A program made the position numbers and the translations under genes. DNA of 64,000 bases from CAVTWH01 sp963794685. GTDB taxonomy: Bacteria > Actinomycetota > Actinomycetes > Mycobacteriales > Micromonosporaceae. Positions 34,872 to 43,894 of this stretch are shown in pieces. The first letter of the stretch is position 1. Each line of letters opens with the position of its first letter. Location of the stretch: assembly GCA_963794685.1 (NCBI GenBank), contig CAWCFK010000018.1, positions 62,001 to 126,000 of the forward strand, in the 5' to 3' direction. The notes beneath the pieces were generated by a model, which made no database searches, was not told the origin of the DNA, and saw nothing but the letters and a program-made list of their open reading frames with translations.

Positions 34872-35073
34872 CAGTGGACGGGACGATGCCCTTGACCTCG
34901 GCCATGTACCGCCCGGCGAGCACGGCGGCCTGGTCCTCGGTGTTCCCGGCGCCACGTGCGTCCATGTACGCCGCATACCAGTCCCACCAGTCGTGCGGTG
35001 GGGTGACCGCCTCGAACGAACCGTGCCGGACCGAGGTCTCGTGCAGCAGGTCCGCCAGGGAAGCGATGTCCAT
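34864..35073 (-). CDS. Small conserved-looking protein (69 aa), translationally coupled to MOSC fusion
   Basis: A soluble 69-residue protein starting MDIASLADLLHETS, with the dense aromatic motif DWWDWYAAYMDAR and a C-terminal RYMAEVKGIVPS. A strong GGGAGGA ribosome site lies ahead of the ATG at 35073. Its stop overlaps the start of the MOSC fusion by 8 bp, which implies tight coupling. Similar small proteins occur widely in actinobacteria, but I cannot name a function. Confidence 0.75.
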   Translation of the reverse strand: MDIASLADLLHETSVRHGSFEAVTPPHDWWDWYAAYMDARGAGNTEDQAAVLAGRYMAEVKGIVPSTDG

Positions 35074-35231
35074 CGTCAGTCCTCCCGTTTCCGGCCCGCA
35101 AGCCGTGTCGTGGGTCGTGGTCACCCGGGTCGCGTGGTCGCCAACCGGGTACGGCTGCGCCACGGCCGTTCCTGCGTCCGACCGTACCCGCGTGTGGTTC
35201 GGCTCGCGGGCGGATCGTCGGCCGGCGGCCG

Positions 35232-37086
35232 TCAGGTGTCGGCGCGCTGCCGGGCCTGGGTGATGGCCCAGGCGGCGTTGACCAGGCCGATGTGGCTGAA
35301 CGCCTGCGGGAAGTTCCCGATCAGCTCGCCGCTGCCCGGGTCGACCTGCTCGGCCAGCAGACCGACGTCGTTGATCGCGGCGGTGGCCCGCTCGAAGGTG
35401 TCGGTGGCGGCCGGCACGTCGCCGGCCAGCGCCTGCGCGTGGGCAAGCCAGAACGTGCAGAGCAGGAACGAACCCTCCGCGCCGGCGAGGCCGTCCGTGG
35501 CCAGGTACCGGTAAACCAGCCCGCGTTCGTCGGTGAGCCGTCGCGCGACGGCGTCGATGGTCGCCGCCATCCGTGGGTCGTCCGCCGGCAGGAAGCCGGT
35601 GATCGCCAACATCAGGCTCGACGCGTCGAGGTCGTCGCTGCCGAACGCCTGGGTGAACGCGCCGGCCCGCTCGCTCCAACCGTGCTCCAGAATGGCCGCC
35701 CGGATCTCGTCGCGGGCGCGGGACCAGTCGCCCACCCGGTCCTGCGCGCCGAGTTGCCCGGCGAGGGCGATCGCCCGGTCCACCGCCACCCAGCACATCA
35801 GCTTGGAGTACAGGAAGGCCCGGGGTTCCCCGCGCACCTCCCAGATGCCCTGATCGGACTCCGGCCAGCGGCGGGCAGCGGTATCAGCGGCGGCGGTGAG
35901 GAACTTCCGGGCCACCGGGTCGAGTTGGCCGAGTTGGTCGACCAGCCGCTGCGCGGCGCCGAGCAGCTCGCCGTAGACATCGAGTTGGCGCTGGCGCCAC
36001 GCGCTGTTCCCGACCCGGACCGGCCGGCTGCCCCGCCAGCCGGCCATGTGCGGCAACTCCCGCTCGGACAGGTCCCGCTCGCCGCCGACCCCGAACATGA
36101 TCTGCAGGTCGAGGGCGCGGTGCTCGTCGGACGCGGCGGCGTCGGCAAGGAACCCGAAGAACTTGTTCGCCTCGTCCGGGCAGGCCGCCACCCACAGGGC
36201 CTCCATGGTGAAACTGGCGTCGCGTACCCAGGCGTAGCGGTAGTCCCAGTTGCGTGCGCCGCCGACAGTCTCCGGCAGCGACGTCGTCGGCGCCGCGACA
36301 ATTGCGCCCGTCGGCTGGAACGTCAACGCCTGCAGCACCCGGCCGGAGTGGCGTACCAGCTCCTGCCACGGCCCCTCGTAGTTCTGGTGCAGCGCCGACC
36401 AGGACCGCCAGCCTGCCACGGTGTCAGCGAGCCGGGCGGTGATCTCGTCAGCGGTCCACGGCGACAGCGGCGGGCCGCTCAACTGGCCGTGGCCGAGGGC
36501 GAAGACGGCCGATTCGCCCGCGGTCAGGTGAACCTGCGCGATCGCCATGCCGTCGGTGACGGCGAAACCTGTCGGCGTAGACAGCAGCAGCCGGTCGGCG
36601 CCGCCCCGGGCAGCCAGCCCACCGGGGATCGGCGCCAGGACCGGCCGGACGAGCCCGTACTCCGGTCGCGGGGCGTAGCTGACCTCCGCGTCGAATCTCC
36701 CCGCTGGTGCAGGTCAACTCGCGCAGCAGCATGCCGGGGGAGTCCGCGCCGAGGTCGTGGCCCCGCTCGTTGCGGCCGATCGCGAGGGCGTCGGTGAGGA
36801 CAGCCGTACCCCCGGCGGTGGTGAAAGTGGTTTCCAGCACCATCGTCTGGTCCAGGTACCGGCGGCTGACCTGGAACTCGCCGGCCGGCCGGATCGCGAA
36901 CCGCCCACCGGCCGGGTCCAGCAGGCGGCAGAACACCGACGGCGCGTCGAAGCGTGGGAAGCACAGCCAGTCCACCGAGCCGTCCCGGCTGACCAGCGCC
37001 GCAGACCGGCAGTCTGACAACAGCGCGTAGTCGCCCAGGGGGAGGCCGTCCGTCCGCCGTCCCCGGGCCGTCCCGCCGCCGGTCAC
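35232..37086 (-). CDS. GH15-family glycoside hydrolase (glucoamylase/trehalase-like), frameshift near 36696
   Basis: About 618 residues once bridged. It begins DGLPLGDYALLSDCRSAALV with VDWLCFPRFDAPSVF, the standard N-terminus of bacterial GH15 trehalase-like proteins. The catalytic half carries GGARNWDYRYAWVRDASFTMEAL and ends EQVDPGSGELIGNFPQAFSH. The frame breaks after GEI at GATTCGACGCG: removing one base joins it to DAEVSYAPRPEYG. The GTG at 37086 overlaps the SDR stop (GTGA). Expected substrates are alpha-glucosides such as trehalose. It is the last gene of a four-gene operon. Confidence 0.85.
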
Positions 37087-37814
37087 CGTTCCTGCGGGAT
37101 GAACTGCTGGCCGCCGTCGACGTCGTAGGTCCCGCCGGTGAGCGCCGTGTTGACCATCAGGTGGACGGCGAGCGCCGCCACATCGGCCGGCCCGACAACG
37201 CGCCCGATCGGCAGCGTGGCCCGCAGTTGTTCGCGCCGCCGGTCGAGATCGTCGCCGAGCAGCGCCGCCGACAGCGGCGTGTCGACGAAGCCGGGCGCGA
37301 TCAGGTTGACCCGGATCGGCGCGAGCTCCAGCGCGAGGTTGGCTGTCAGGGTGGGCAGCGCGGCGGTGGCGATCGAGCTGAGCGTCAGGCCCAGGGCCGG
37401 CCGGCGGGCGCCGGTGCCGCTCACGAACAGCAGCGTGCCGCCGGGCCGTACCCGGCCGACACTGTGCCGGGCGACGGCTATCGGCAGCCACAGGTGCTCG
37501 TCGAATGCCTGCTGCGCCAGCGGGTGGTCGATATCGGCCAGCCGCGCGTAATGCGGCCGGCCGGCCGTCACCAACACCTGGTCGACCGGTCCGGGAAGGT
37601 CGTGGAAGAACCCCGCCAGCGCGTCGGGATCGGTGGCGTCGAAGACCGCACTGCCGCGCGCCCCGACCTCGGCGACGGCACGCTGCAGCCGCCCGCTGTC
37701 CCGTCCGGTCAGGACCACCTCGGCACCCTCGGCACGGGCGCGGCGGGCGGTCTCCAGCCCGATGCCGGCGCTGCCACCGATGACGACAACTGTCTGCCCG
37801 GTCAGTCCGGTCAC
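37083..37814 (-). CDS. Atypical short-chain dehydrogenase/reductase lacking the YxxxK pair
   Basis: 243 residues. A Rossmann fold with the cofactor motif GGSAGIGLETAR, LTGRDSGRLQRAV, and a C-terminal GGTYDVDGGQQF typical of SDRs. Where YxxxK is expected, after VSGTGARRPALG, the sequence reads LTLSSIATAALPTL, so both the Tyr and the Lys are missing. The upstream Ser of VSG is present. It may therefore bind cofactor without classical SDR catalysis. The GTG at 37814 overlaps the upstream gene by 4 bp, and its own stop overlaps the GH15 start. Confidence 0.84.
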   Translation of the reverse strand: MTGLTGQTVVVIGGSAGIGLETARRARAEGAEVVLTGRDSGRLQRAVAEVGARGSAVFDATDPDALAGFFHDLPGPVDQVLVTAGRPHYARLADIDHPLAQQAFDEHLWLPIAVARHSVGRVRPGGTLLFVSGTGARRPALGLTLSSIATAALPTLTANLALELAPIRVNLIAPGFVDTPLSAALLGDDLDRRREQLRATLPIGRVVGPADVAALAVHLMVNTALTGGTYDVDGGQQFIPQER

Positions 37815-39170
37815 GGTGCACCTGCCGGGCCTGGACTGCCGGCGGCCAGGATCTGGCTGCGCAGCGCCTTCAGCACGTCGACGTAGATCTCGGAGAAGGT
37901 CGGGAACGGCTGGATGACGTCGCGCAGCACGTCCAGCGGCACCCGGGCCCGGATGGCCAGGGTGGCCTGCTGCAGCCATTCGCCGGCCTCCGGACCGAAG
38001 GCGTACGCGCCGGTCAGCCGCTCACCGTCGGACAGCAGCGTCAGGAATCCGTTGTGCTGGGCGTAGGCCCGGGTGTACGTGGCGGTCTTGGCGACGTCGG
38101 CCACCCGTGCGGTGGCGGAGAACCGGGCCTGCGTGGCGCCGGCCGAGGCGGCCTGCGGATCGGTGTACACCACGTCCGGGATGGCCTCGTAGTTGGCCTC
38201 CCGGGGCTCACCGAGGATGTTGGCCGCCGCGATGTCGCCCTGGTACTTGCCGACGTGGGTGAGCAGCCGCACCCCGGTGACGTCCCCGACCGCCCACAGC
38301 CGCTCGCCGGCGCGCAGCCGGGCGTCGACCGGTATGCCGTGCTCGGCTGCCTGTACGCCCAACGGTTTCCAGCCCGATCCCGGCTACCCGGGGGCTGCGG
38401 CCGGTGGCCACCAGTAGCCGGTCGCCGCGCAGCTCGTCGCCGCTGTCGAGCTCCAGCACGTACTCGTCGCCCTCCCGGCGTGCCGCGGTCGCGTGCACGC
38501 CGAGCAGCAACTCGATGCCGTCGGCGCGGAGGACCTCGCCGAGCGCCTCGCCCAGCGGCGCGGGGCTGCGGGCCAGCACGTGCGGCGCCCCCTCGACGAG
38601 AGCCACCTCGCCGCCCAACCGCCGGACCGCCTGGGCCATCTCGACGCCCACCGGCCCGCCGCCGAGGATCAGCAGCCGGCGCGGAACGGCCTTCATGCTG
38701 GTGACTTCGCGGTTGGTCCACACGCCGTCCAGCTCGCGCAGCCCCGGCACGGGTGGGATGACCGGATCCGAGCCGGTCGCCACCACCACGTGCCGGGCGG
38801 TGTGCCGCCCGCCACCGACCTCGACCACGCCCGTTCCGGCGAGCTTTCCGCTGCCGCGCAACAGGTCGATGCCCTTGTCCGCGAGCCAGCGTTCCTGCCC
38901 GGCGTCGGAGTGGTCGGAGACCATGAAGTCCCGCCAGGCGAGCGCGGCCGGCACGTCGACCTGCGCGGTGGCGGTCGCCTCGCGCGCGTCGTGTACCGCC
39001 TCGCCGGGGCGCAGCAGGGTCTTGGACGGAATGCACGCGTAGTAGGAGCAGGAGCCGCCGACCAACTCGCGCTCCACCACGGCGACGCGCAGGCCGCCCT
39101 CGGCCAACGCGCCGGCGCAGTGTTCGCCCGGCGAGCCGGCGCCGATGACGATGACGTCGTAGTCGGTCAT
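37811..39170 (-). CDS. Pyridine nucleotide-disulfide oxidoreductase, dihydrolipoamide dehydrogenase/MerA-like (frameshift near 38359)
   Basis: About 452 residues once bridged. An FAD motif (DVIVIGAGSPGEHCAGAL) is followed by the redox-active disulfide GGSCSYYACIPSKTL (Cys-x4-Cys), an NAD motif LILGGGPVGVEMA and a C-terminal interface domain with AIPDVVYTDPQ. The C-terminus has no obvious His-Glu dyad of true lipoamide dehydrogenases in the visible tail (PFPTFSEIY occupies the region), so the disulfide substrate is uncertain. The frame breaks between GLETVG and VQAAEHG at TTGGGCGTAC, where one extra G fits. It lies 17 bp after the VOC gene and overlaps the SDR gene. Confidence 0.85.
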
Positions 39171-39187
39171 CTGCCCTCCCGGCCCGG

Positions 39188-39631
39188 TCAGCGGCCCGGG
39201 AGCCGGGTCGTGAGCTCCTGCACGATCCAGCCGTTGCCGTCCGGGTCACTGAACGACACGAACGAGCTGTAGCTCTTCCGCTCGGGATCCGGGCCGGGTA
39301 CCCGTGCCTGCGTCCCGGCGTGGTGGAACACGCCACCCGCGTCGTGGAACACCTCGCTCACCTCGACGCCGTAGCCGAGCAGCTCGGTGCGGGCAGCCTC
39401 GATGTCGGTCACCACGAGCATCAGGTCCTGCGCCGAGCCCGGGGTGGCCGTGGTGACCCCGGCACCGAAGATCACCGAGCAGGCCGACCCGGGCGGCGTC
39501 AGCTGCACCACCTGGAAACCCTGCCCGTCGCTGAAGTCGGCATCCTGCCGCCAGCCCAACCCCGTGTAGAAGGTCTTGGCCCGGTCGACGTCGGCGACCG
39601 GCAGGACGACTACCTCGAGCTTCATGTCCAC
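39188..39631 (-). CDS. VOC-family (glyoxalase/bleomycin-resistance fold) protein
   Basis: About 147 residues with two beta-alpha-beta modules: EVVVLPVADVDRAKTFYTGLGW at the start and SFSDPDGNGWIVQEL at the end. Family members bind metal for isomerisation or dioxygenation, or sequester small molecules. The GTG at 39631 (VDMKLEVV) is preferred because AAAGGA lies 10 bp upstream; the ATG at 39625 is also possible. It heads the four-gene minus-strand operon. Confidence 0.85.
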   Translation of the reverse strand: MDMKLEVVVLPVADVDRAKTFYTGLGWRQDADFSDGQGFQVVQLTPPGSACSVIFGAGVTTATPGSAQDLMLVVTDIEAARTELLGYGVEVSEVFHDAGGVFHHAGTQARVPGPDPERKSYSSFVSFSDPDGNGWIVQELTTRLPGR

Positions 39632-39933
39632 GATGATGATTCCTTTCGCTGTGCGATCAGCGGCTTCGTTCAGGTGCCTGGCTGGTGCGCCGCGGGCCTT
39701 CATCCTGACTCAGCGATCGCCAAGATCAGTGGGGTATCTGCAAATCGTCGGAAGTCTCACGGATGCCACCACTGTCCCACCATCACGTCCACGCCATCCA
39801 GCCCCGCGGCCGCCCGCAGCCGGGCTACCCTTGCTGCTGCACAACGCCGTCCTGGTGCGCCCCGGGTCCGCCACGACCGCGGCCATCGGGAATGCGGTCC
39901 CGCCGGCAATCCCACCCGAAAGGCGGCCAGTCC

Positions 39934-40551
39934 ATGCGCGCCGACATTGTGCCCGGGGGCACCTTCCCCGACTACGCGTTGCCCGACCACACCGCCACCG
40001 TGCGTACCCTCAGCGAACTGCAGGGTTCGGATCCGATGGTGCTGATGCTCTCCCGCGGCCACTACTGCCCGAAGGAGCACCAGCAGCACCTCGACCTGGT
40101 GGCGTTCCAGTCGAAGGTCGCCGTCGCGTACACCCAGATGGTCACCATCTCGACCGACGAGCACCATGTGCTGCAGGAGTTCCGTGCGTCGGTCGGCGCC
40201 CACTGGCCATTCCTCTCCGACCCCGGCCGCACGATCCAGCGCGACCTCGACATCCAGGAGTACACCGACCCGGAGCACGACCCGATGATCCCGTACACGC
40301 TCGTCCTCAAGCCGGGGCTGGTCATCCACAGCATCTACAACGGCTACTGGTTCTGGGGCCGCCCGTCGACCGATGACCTGTGGCGTGACCTGCGGGCGGC
40401 GACGAGCGAGATCCGGCCGGACTGGGACCTGAGCACGCCGGGGCTACGGGAGGCCTGGGCCGCCGGCGACAGCGCACACTTCCACGGCTGGGACCGGATC
40501 GGCCGCGAGGCCCCTGCCGTGCCGGCGGGCGGCGACACAGCCGGACGATGA
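39934..40551 (+). CDS. Redoxin / AhpC-TSA-like thioredoxin-fold protein
   Basis: 205 residues. GGTFPDYALPDH starts an AhpC/TSA-type fold. The candidate peroxidatic Cys is in LSRGHYCPKEHQQH, an atypical context compared with the usual TPVCT. STDEHHVLQEF and HWPFLSDPGRTIQRDL match the following strands of peroxiredoxin-like proteins. A single Cys is seen in that region, so a one-Cys mechanism or a non-peroxidase role is possible. GAAAGGCGG lies before the ATG at 39934. The 230-bp gap upstream is shared with the divergent VOC operon. Confidence 0.8.
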   Translation: MRADIVPGGTFPDYALPDHTATVRTLSELQGSDPMVLMLSRGHYCPKEHQQHLDLVAFQSKVAVAYTQMVTISTDEHHVLQEFRASVGAHWPFLSDPGRTIQRDLDIQEYTDPEHDPMIPYTLVLKPGLVIHSIYNGYWFWGRPSTDDLWRDLRAATSEIRPDWDLSTPGLREAWAAGDSAHFHGWDRIGREAPAVPAGGDTAGR

Positions 40552-40597
40552 CTGCGGCGCGTCCGACGCGGTCCGCGCGACGGGGCCGGCGACCGCG

Positions 40598-41614
40598 TCA
40601 GGTGTCGCGGCTGGGCAGCGACCGGGGGAGCCCGAACGCGGGCAGCACACTGTTCTCGAAGCGGGTCAGGGCACCGATCCGCTCGCCGGTGAGGGTGAGG
40701 ACGTAGAGGCCGACCCCGTGGCTGGTGCCGGCAGCGGTGCGCAGGTACGCGCCGAACGCCGGCTGGCCGTTGGCCCGGGTGGCCACCAGTTCGAACCGGC
40801 GACCCGATTGGAAGATGTCGGCGCAGAACCGGGCGACCACGTCCCGGCCCTGGTACTCGTAGGGGATCGGCGGCATCGACATGAACACGTCGTCGGTCAG
40901 CAGGGACACCAGCGCGTCCAGATCGGCGGATTCCCACGCGTGGACGAACTTCGTCACGACCGCGTCCCCGCCGGGTGCGGCAGCAGCAGTCCGTGACTGC
41001 GTGGTCGTGGGCCGCCGGTCCTGCAGGCTGAGGCGGGCCCGTTTGAGGGCGCTCTTGACGGACTCGACGCTCGAATCGAGCATCCGCGCCACCTCGTCCG
41101 CGTGGAACCCGAGCACGTCGCGCAGGATCAGCACGGCGACCTGGCGGGGTGGCAGCAACTGCAGCGCGGTCACGAAGGCCAGCGAGATCGACTCGGTCTG
41201 CTCGTACCGGGCTTCCGGGCCCAGCGGCCCGGCGAGGGCGCCCTCCAGCAGCGAGTCCGGGAACGGCTCCAGCCAGACGACTTCGCCCAGCCGGGTCGGC
41301 TCGGGTGGTTGGACCTGCGACACGTCCCACACCTTGGCCGGGCGCCGGCTGGCGGCCCGGCGCGCGTTGAGGCACTGGTTGGTGGCGATCCGGTAGAGCC
41401 AGGTACGCAGCGAGGCGCGTCCCTCGAACCCGGCGAAGCCCTGCCAGGCGGCCAGCAGGGTGTCCTGCAGAGTGTCCTCGGCGTCCTGGAACGATCCGAG
41501 CATCCGGTAGCAGTGCACCTGCAACTCCCGGCGGTGCGGCTCGGTCAGCTCCCGGAACGCGTCGGCGTCCCCGGCCCGCGCCCGCGAGATCAGATCAGTT
41601 ACCACGTCCCGCAC
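40598..41614 (-). CDS. ECF sigma factor with SnoaL-like C-terminal domain (SigX5-type)
   Basis: About 338 residues. Sigma region 2 (DAFRELTEPHRRELQVHCYR, DAEDTLQDTLLAAW, LRTWLYRIATNQCLN) is followed by region 4 (LPPRQVAVLILRDVLGFHADEVARML) and an NTF2/SnoaL-like domain of about 110 residues. This is the TIGR02960-like architecture, where the extra domain modulates the sigma factor in place of an anti-sigma factor. The GTG at 41614 has GGAAGG upstream; ATG codons at 41644 and 41659 are alternatives. It is divergent from the RibD-like gene, and a nested inverted repeat lies between them. Confidence 0.87.
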   Translation of the reverse strand: MRDVVTDLISRARAGDADAFRELTEPHRRELQVHCYRMLGSFQDAEDTLQDTLLAAWQGFAGFEGRASLRTWLYRIATNQCLNARRAASRRPAKVWDVSQVQPPEPTRLGEVVWLEPFPDSLLEGALAGPLGPEARYEQTESISLAFVTALQLLPPRQVAVLILRDVLGFHADEVARMLDSSVESVKSALKRARLSLQDRRPTTTQSRTAAAAPGGDAVVTKFVHAWESADLDALVSLLTDDVFMSMPPIPYEYQGRDVVARFCADIFQSGRRFELVATRANGQPAFGAYLRTAAGTSHGVGLYVLTLTGERIGALTRFENSVLPAFGLPRSLPSRDT

Positions 41615-41653
41615 TCTCGCCGCACCTTCCGCATTGTGTCCCATGTGCAGTGC

Positions 41654-41717
41654 AGACACCGGCCACGGGCCGAAAGGGGCGGCGCGCCCACGCCCCTTTC
41701 CCGATCGGGCGGTGTCT
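41654..41717. promoter_or_regulatory. Nested inverted repeat in the sigma factor/RibD-like divergent promoter
   Basis: Outer arms AGACACCG (41654-41661) and CGGTGTCT (41710-41717) enclose inner arms GAAAGGGGCG (41672-41681) and CGCCCCTTTC (41691-41700), with a 9-base centre. Both arm pairs are perfect. The symmetry suggests a dimeric regulator site or a cruciform/hairpin that affects both divergent transcripts. Confidence 0.55.
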
Positions 41718-41760
41718 ACCCCGGGTGAGGCGACAACGCCAACGAAAGGGAGAAGTCGAC

Positions 41761-42339
41761 ATGGGCAAGATCGTTATCAGCGCCAACGCGTCGCTCGACG
41801 GGGTAGTCCAGGACCCGGCCGGCGACGAGGGATTCGCGCGCGGCGGCTGGTTCGACCGGTCCGGCGGGAGCGATCTGGCCCCGTGGGCCGAGGTCGAGTG
41901 CGCGGAAGCCGTGCGCGCCGAGGCGCTGCTGCTGGGCCGGCGCAGCGAGGAGTGGTTCGCCAGCCGGTGGGCGTCGCGCAGCGGCGCCTGGGCGGACCGG
42001 TTGAACATCATGCCGAAGTACGTGGTGTCCAAGACGCTGACCGAACCCCGGTGGGCCAACGCAACGGTGCTGGCCGGGGAGGTGGTGGAGGAGGTCACCC
42101 GGCTGCGGCAGGAGCTGGCCGGGGAGATCGTCGTGTACGGCAGCTACCAGCTCGGGCGCACGCTGCTCGAACACGACCTGGTCGACGAGGTCCGGATGTT
42201 CGTGTTCCCGGTGGTGGTCGGCTCCGGTGACCGGCTGTTCGGCGAGACCAGCCGCAGCAAGCCGCTGCGCCTGGTCGACGCCCGGACCATCGGCGCCGGC
42301 CTGCCGCTGCTCACCTACCGGACCGTCCGGGACGCCTGA
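41761..42339 (+). CDS. Dihydrofolate reductase family protein (RibD C-terminal-like)
   Basis: 192 residues. The start KIVISANASLDGVVQD and the block AEALLLGRRSEEWFASRW match the RibD-C/DHFR-like fold. ATVLAGEVVEEVTRLRQE, GEIVVYGSYQLGRTLLEHDLVDE and VVVGSGDRLFGE are the usual later blocks. Members bind NADPH and reduce pteridine- or pyrimidine-like substrates; the physiological one is unknown. AAAGGGAG precedes the ATG at 41761. It is 27 bp upstream of the MFS gene and probably forms a unit with it, plausibly under the divergent sigma factor. Confidence 0.88.
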   Translation: MGKIVISANASLDGVVQDPAGDEGFARGGWFDRSGGSDLAPWAEVECAEAVRAEALLLGRRSEEWFASRWASRSGAWADRLNIMPKYVVSKTLTEPRWANATVLAGEVVEEVTRLRQELAGEIVVYGSYQLGRTLLEHDLVDEVRMFVFPVVVGSGDRLFGETSRSKPLRLVDARTIGAGLPLLTYRTVRDA

Positions 42340-42366
42340 GGCTCGGCGGCGGGAGAGGAATCCATC

Positions 42367-43791
42367 ATGGGTACCCGGCAAAGCAAGGCAATCGTCCTCA
42401 GCCTGGCGTGCGCGGCACAGTTCATGGTCGTGCTCGATGTCGCGATCGTGAACGTGGCCCTGCCCGCCATCCAGCGGGATCTCGGCCTCAGCCGTACCGC
42501 CCTGCAGTGGGTCATCATCGCCTACGGGCTGATGCTCGGCGGGTTCCTGCTGCTCGGCGGCAGGCTGGCCGACCTGTTCGGGCGGCGTCGTACGCTGCTG
42601 ACCGGGTTGACCCTGTTTTCGGCCGCCTCCCTGCTGGCCGGGCTGGCCGACTCGGCCGGACTGCTGATCGGGGCCCGGGCCGTGCAGGGTTTCGGGGCGG
42701 CGCTGATCCCACCGGCCGCGCTGTCCATCCTCGCGGTGACCTTCGCCGACGGCGCCGAACGCAACCGTGCGATCGGCCTGTACGGCGCGGTCACCGGGGT
42801 GTCGGCGTCGATCGGGGTGATCGCCAGTGGACTGCTCACCGACAGCGCGGGCTGGCACTGGGTCTTCGGAATCAACGTGCCGATCGGTGTCCTGCTGCTG
42901 GCCACCGCCGCCGTCTTCCTGCCGGCGGACGTGGTCCGCGGCCGCGGGCGCTTCGACGTCGCCGGCGCCCTCACCGTGACCGGCGGCCTGCTGCTGTTCG
43001 TGTACGCGCTCAACCGGGGCGCCGACCTGGGCTGGGGCTCGGCAACGGCGCTCGGGTTGTTCGCCGGCGCGGTGTTGCTGCTGGCCGCTTTCGTGCTCAT
43101 CGAGCGGCGGTCCCGGGCACCCCTGGTCCCGCGAGCGGCGGTGCGCAACCGCACTCTGGTGGCGGCGAATCTGGCGGCGTTCTGCACGTTCGGGGCGTTT
43201 TTCGCGTTCATCTTCCTCGGGTCGCTGCTGATGCAGCAGGTGCTCGGCTACTCGGCCACCCGTACCGGTATCGCCTGGCTGGCCACCACGGCCACCTCGT
43301 TCGTGGCGGCCGCGGTCACCGGCGGGCAGCTCGTGGCGCGGGTGGGGGTACGCCGGCTACTGGTCGCGGGCCAGTGCCTGCTGGCGGCCGCGGTGCTGCT
43401 ACTGACCCGGGTACCGGCCGGTGGGCACTTCGTCACAGACCTGCTGCCGGCGCTGTTGCTGGCCGGAGTGGCCGGCGGCGTGGCCGCCCCGGCCGCCCAG
43501 ATCGGGGCGCTGTCCGGGGTTCCGGATCAGCTGACCGGGCTGGCCTCCGGGCTGGTGGAGACCGCGCGGGAGATCGGGGGCGCCGTCGGGGTGGCTGCCG
43601 TGTCGACGGTGCTGGTCGCGCGGACCGGGCTGGCCGCGTTCCACGCCGCGTTCTGGGTGCTGGCCGCCGTTGCCGCGACTGGTGCGCTGTGCGCCGCGGT
43701 CGGCTTCCCGCGGCGCCCGGCGCGGCCGGTCGGCGGGGAGCCGGCCCCGTCGCAGCCGCCGGTGGTCACGGGGGCCGACGTGGCGGTCTGA
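42367..43791 (+). CDS. MFS drug-efflux transporter, DHA2 (14-helix) type
   Basis: 474 residues with about 14 membrane helices. The motif D1 FMVVLDVAIVNVALP and motif A GGRLADLFGRRR are diagnostic of DHA2 drug:proton antiporters. The family exports antibiotics, dyes and bile-salt-like compounds. A GAGAGGA ribosome site precedes the ATG at 42367. It is cotranscribed with the RibD-like gene and ends at a strong hairpin. The C-terminal tail is Pro-rich and cytosolic. Confidence 0.9.
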   Translation: MGTRQSKAIVLSLACAAQFMVVLDVAIVNVALPAIQRDLGLSRTALQWVIIAYGLMLGGFLLLGGRLADLFGRRRTLLTGLTLFSAASLLAGLADSAGLLIGARAVQGFGAALIPPAALSILAVTFADGAERNRAIGLYGAVTGVSASIGVIASGLLTDSAGWHWVFGINVPIGVLLLATAAVFLPADVVRGRGRFDVAGALTVTGGLLLFVYALNRGADLGWGSATALGLFAGAVLLLAAFVLIERRSRAPLVPRAAVRNRTLVAANLAAFCTFGAFFAFIFLGSLLMQQVLGYSATRTGIAWLATTATSFVAAAVTGGQLVARVGVRRLLVAGQCLLAAAVLLLTRVPAGGHFVTDLLPALLLAGVAGGVAAPAAQIGALSGVPDQLTGLASGLVETAREIGGAVGVAAVSTVLVARTGLAAFHAAFWVLAAVAATGALCAAVGFPRRPARPVGGEPAPSQPPVVTGADVAV

Positions 43792-43810
43792 CGGGTGGCG
43801 CGACCACCGG

Positions 43811-43854
43811 GGCGTCGGATGCGGTGACAGGTGACTGTCGCCGCATCCGACGCC
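43811..43854. terminator. 20-bp-stem hairpin between convergent MFS and membrane-protein genes
   Basis: The arm at 43811-43830 pairs with 43835-43854 with a single mismatch around a 4-base loop; the core is GCGTCGGATGCGG and its inverse. It lies just after the MFS stop, and the opposite gene ends at 43895, so it can serve both directions. Confidence 0.75.
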
Positions 43855-43894
43855 TGCTCCCGTACGCCCGCCACCCGACTACCGCGCCACCCGA

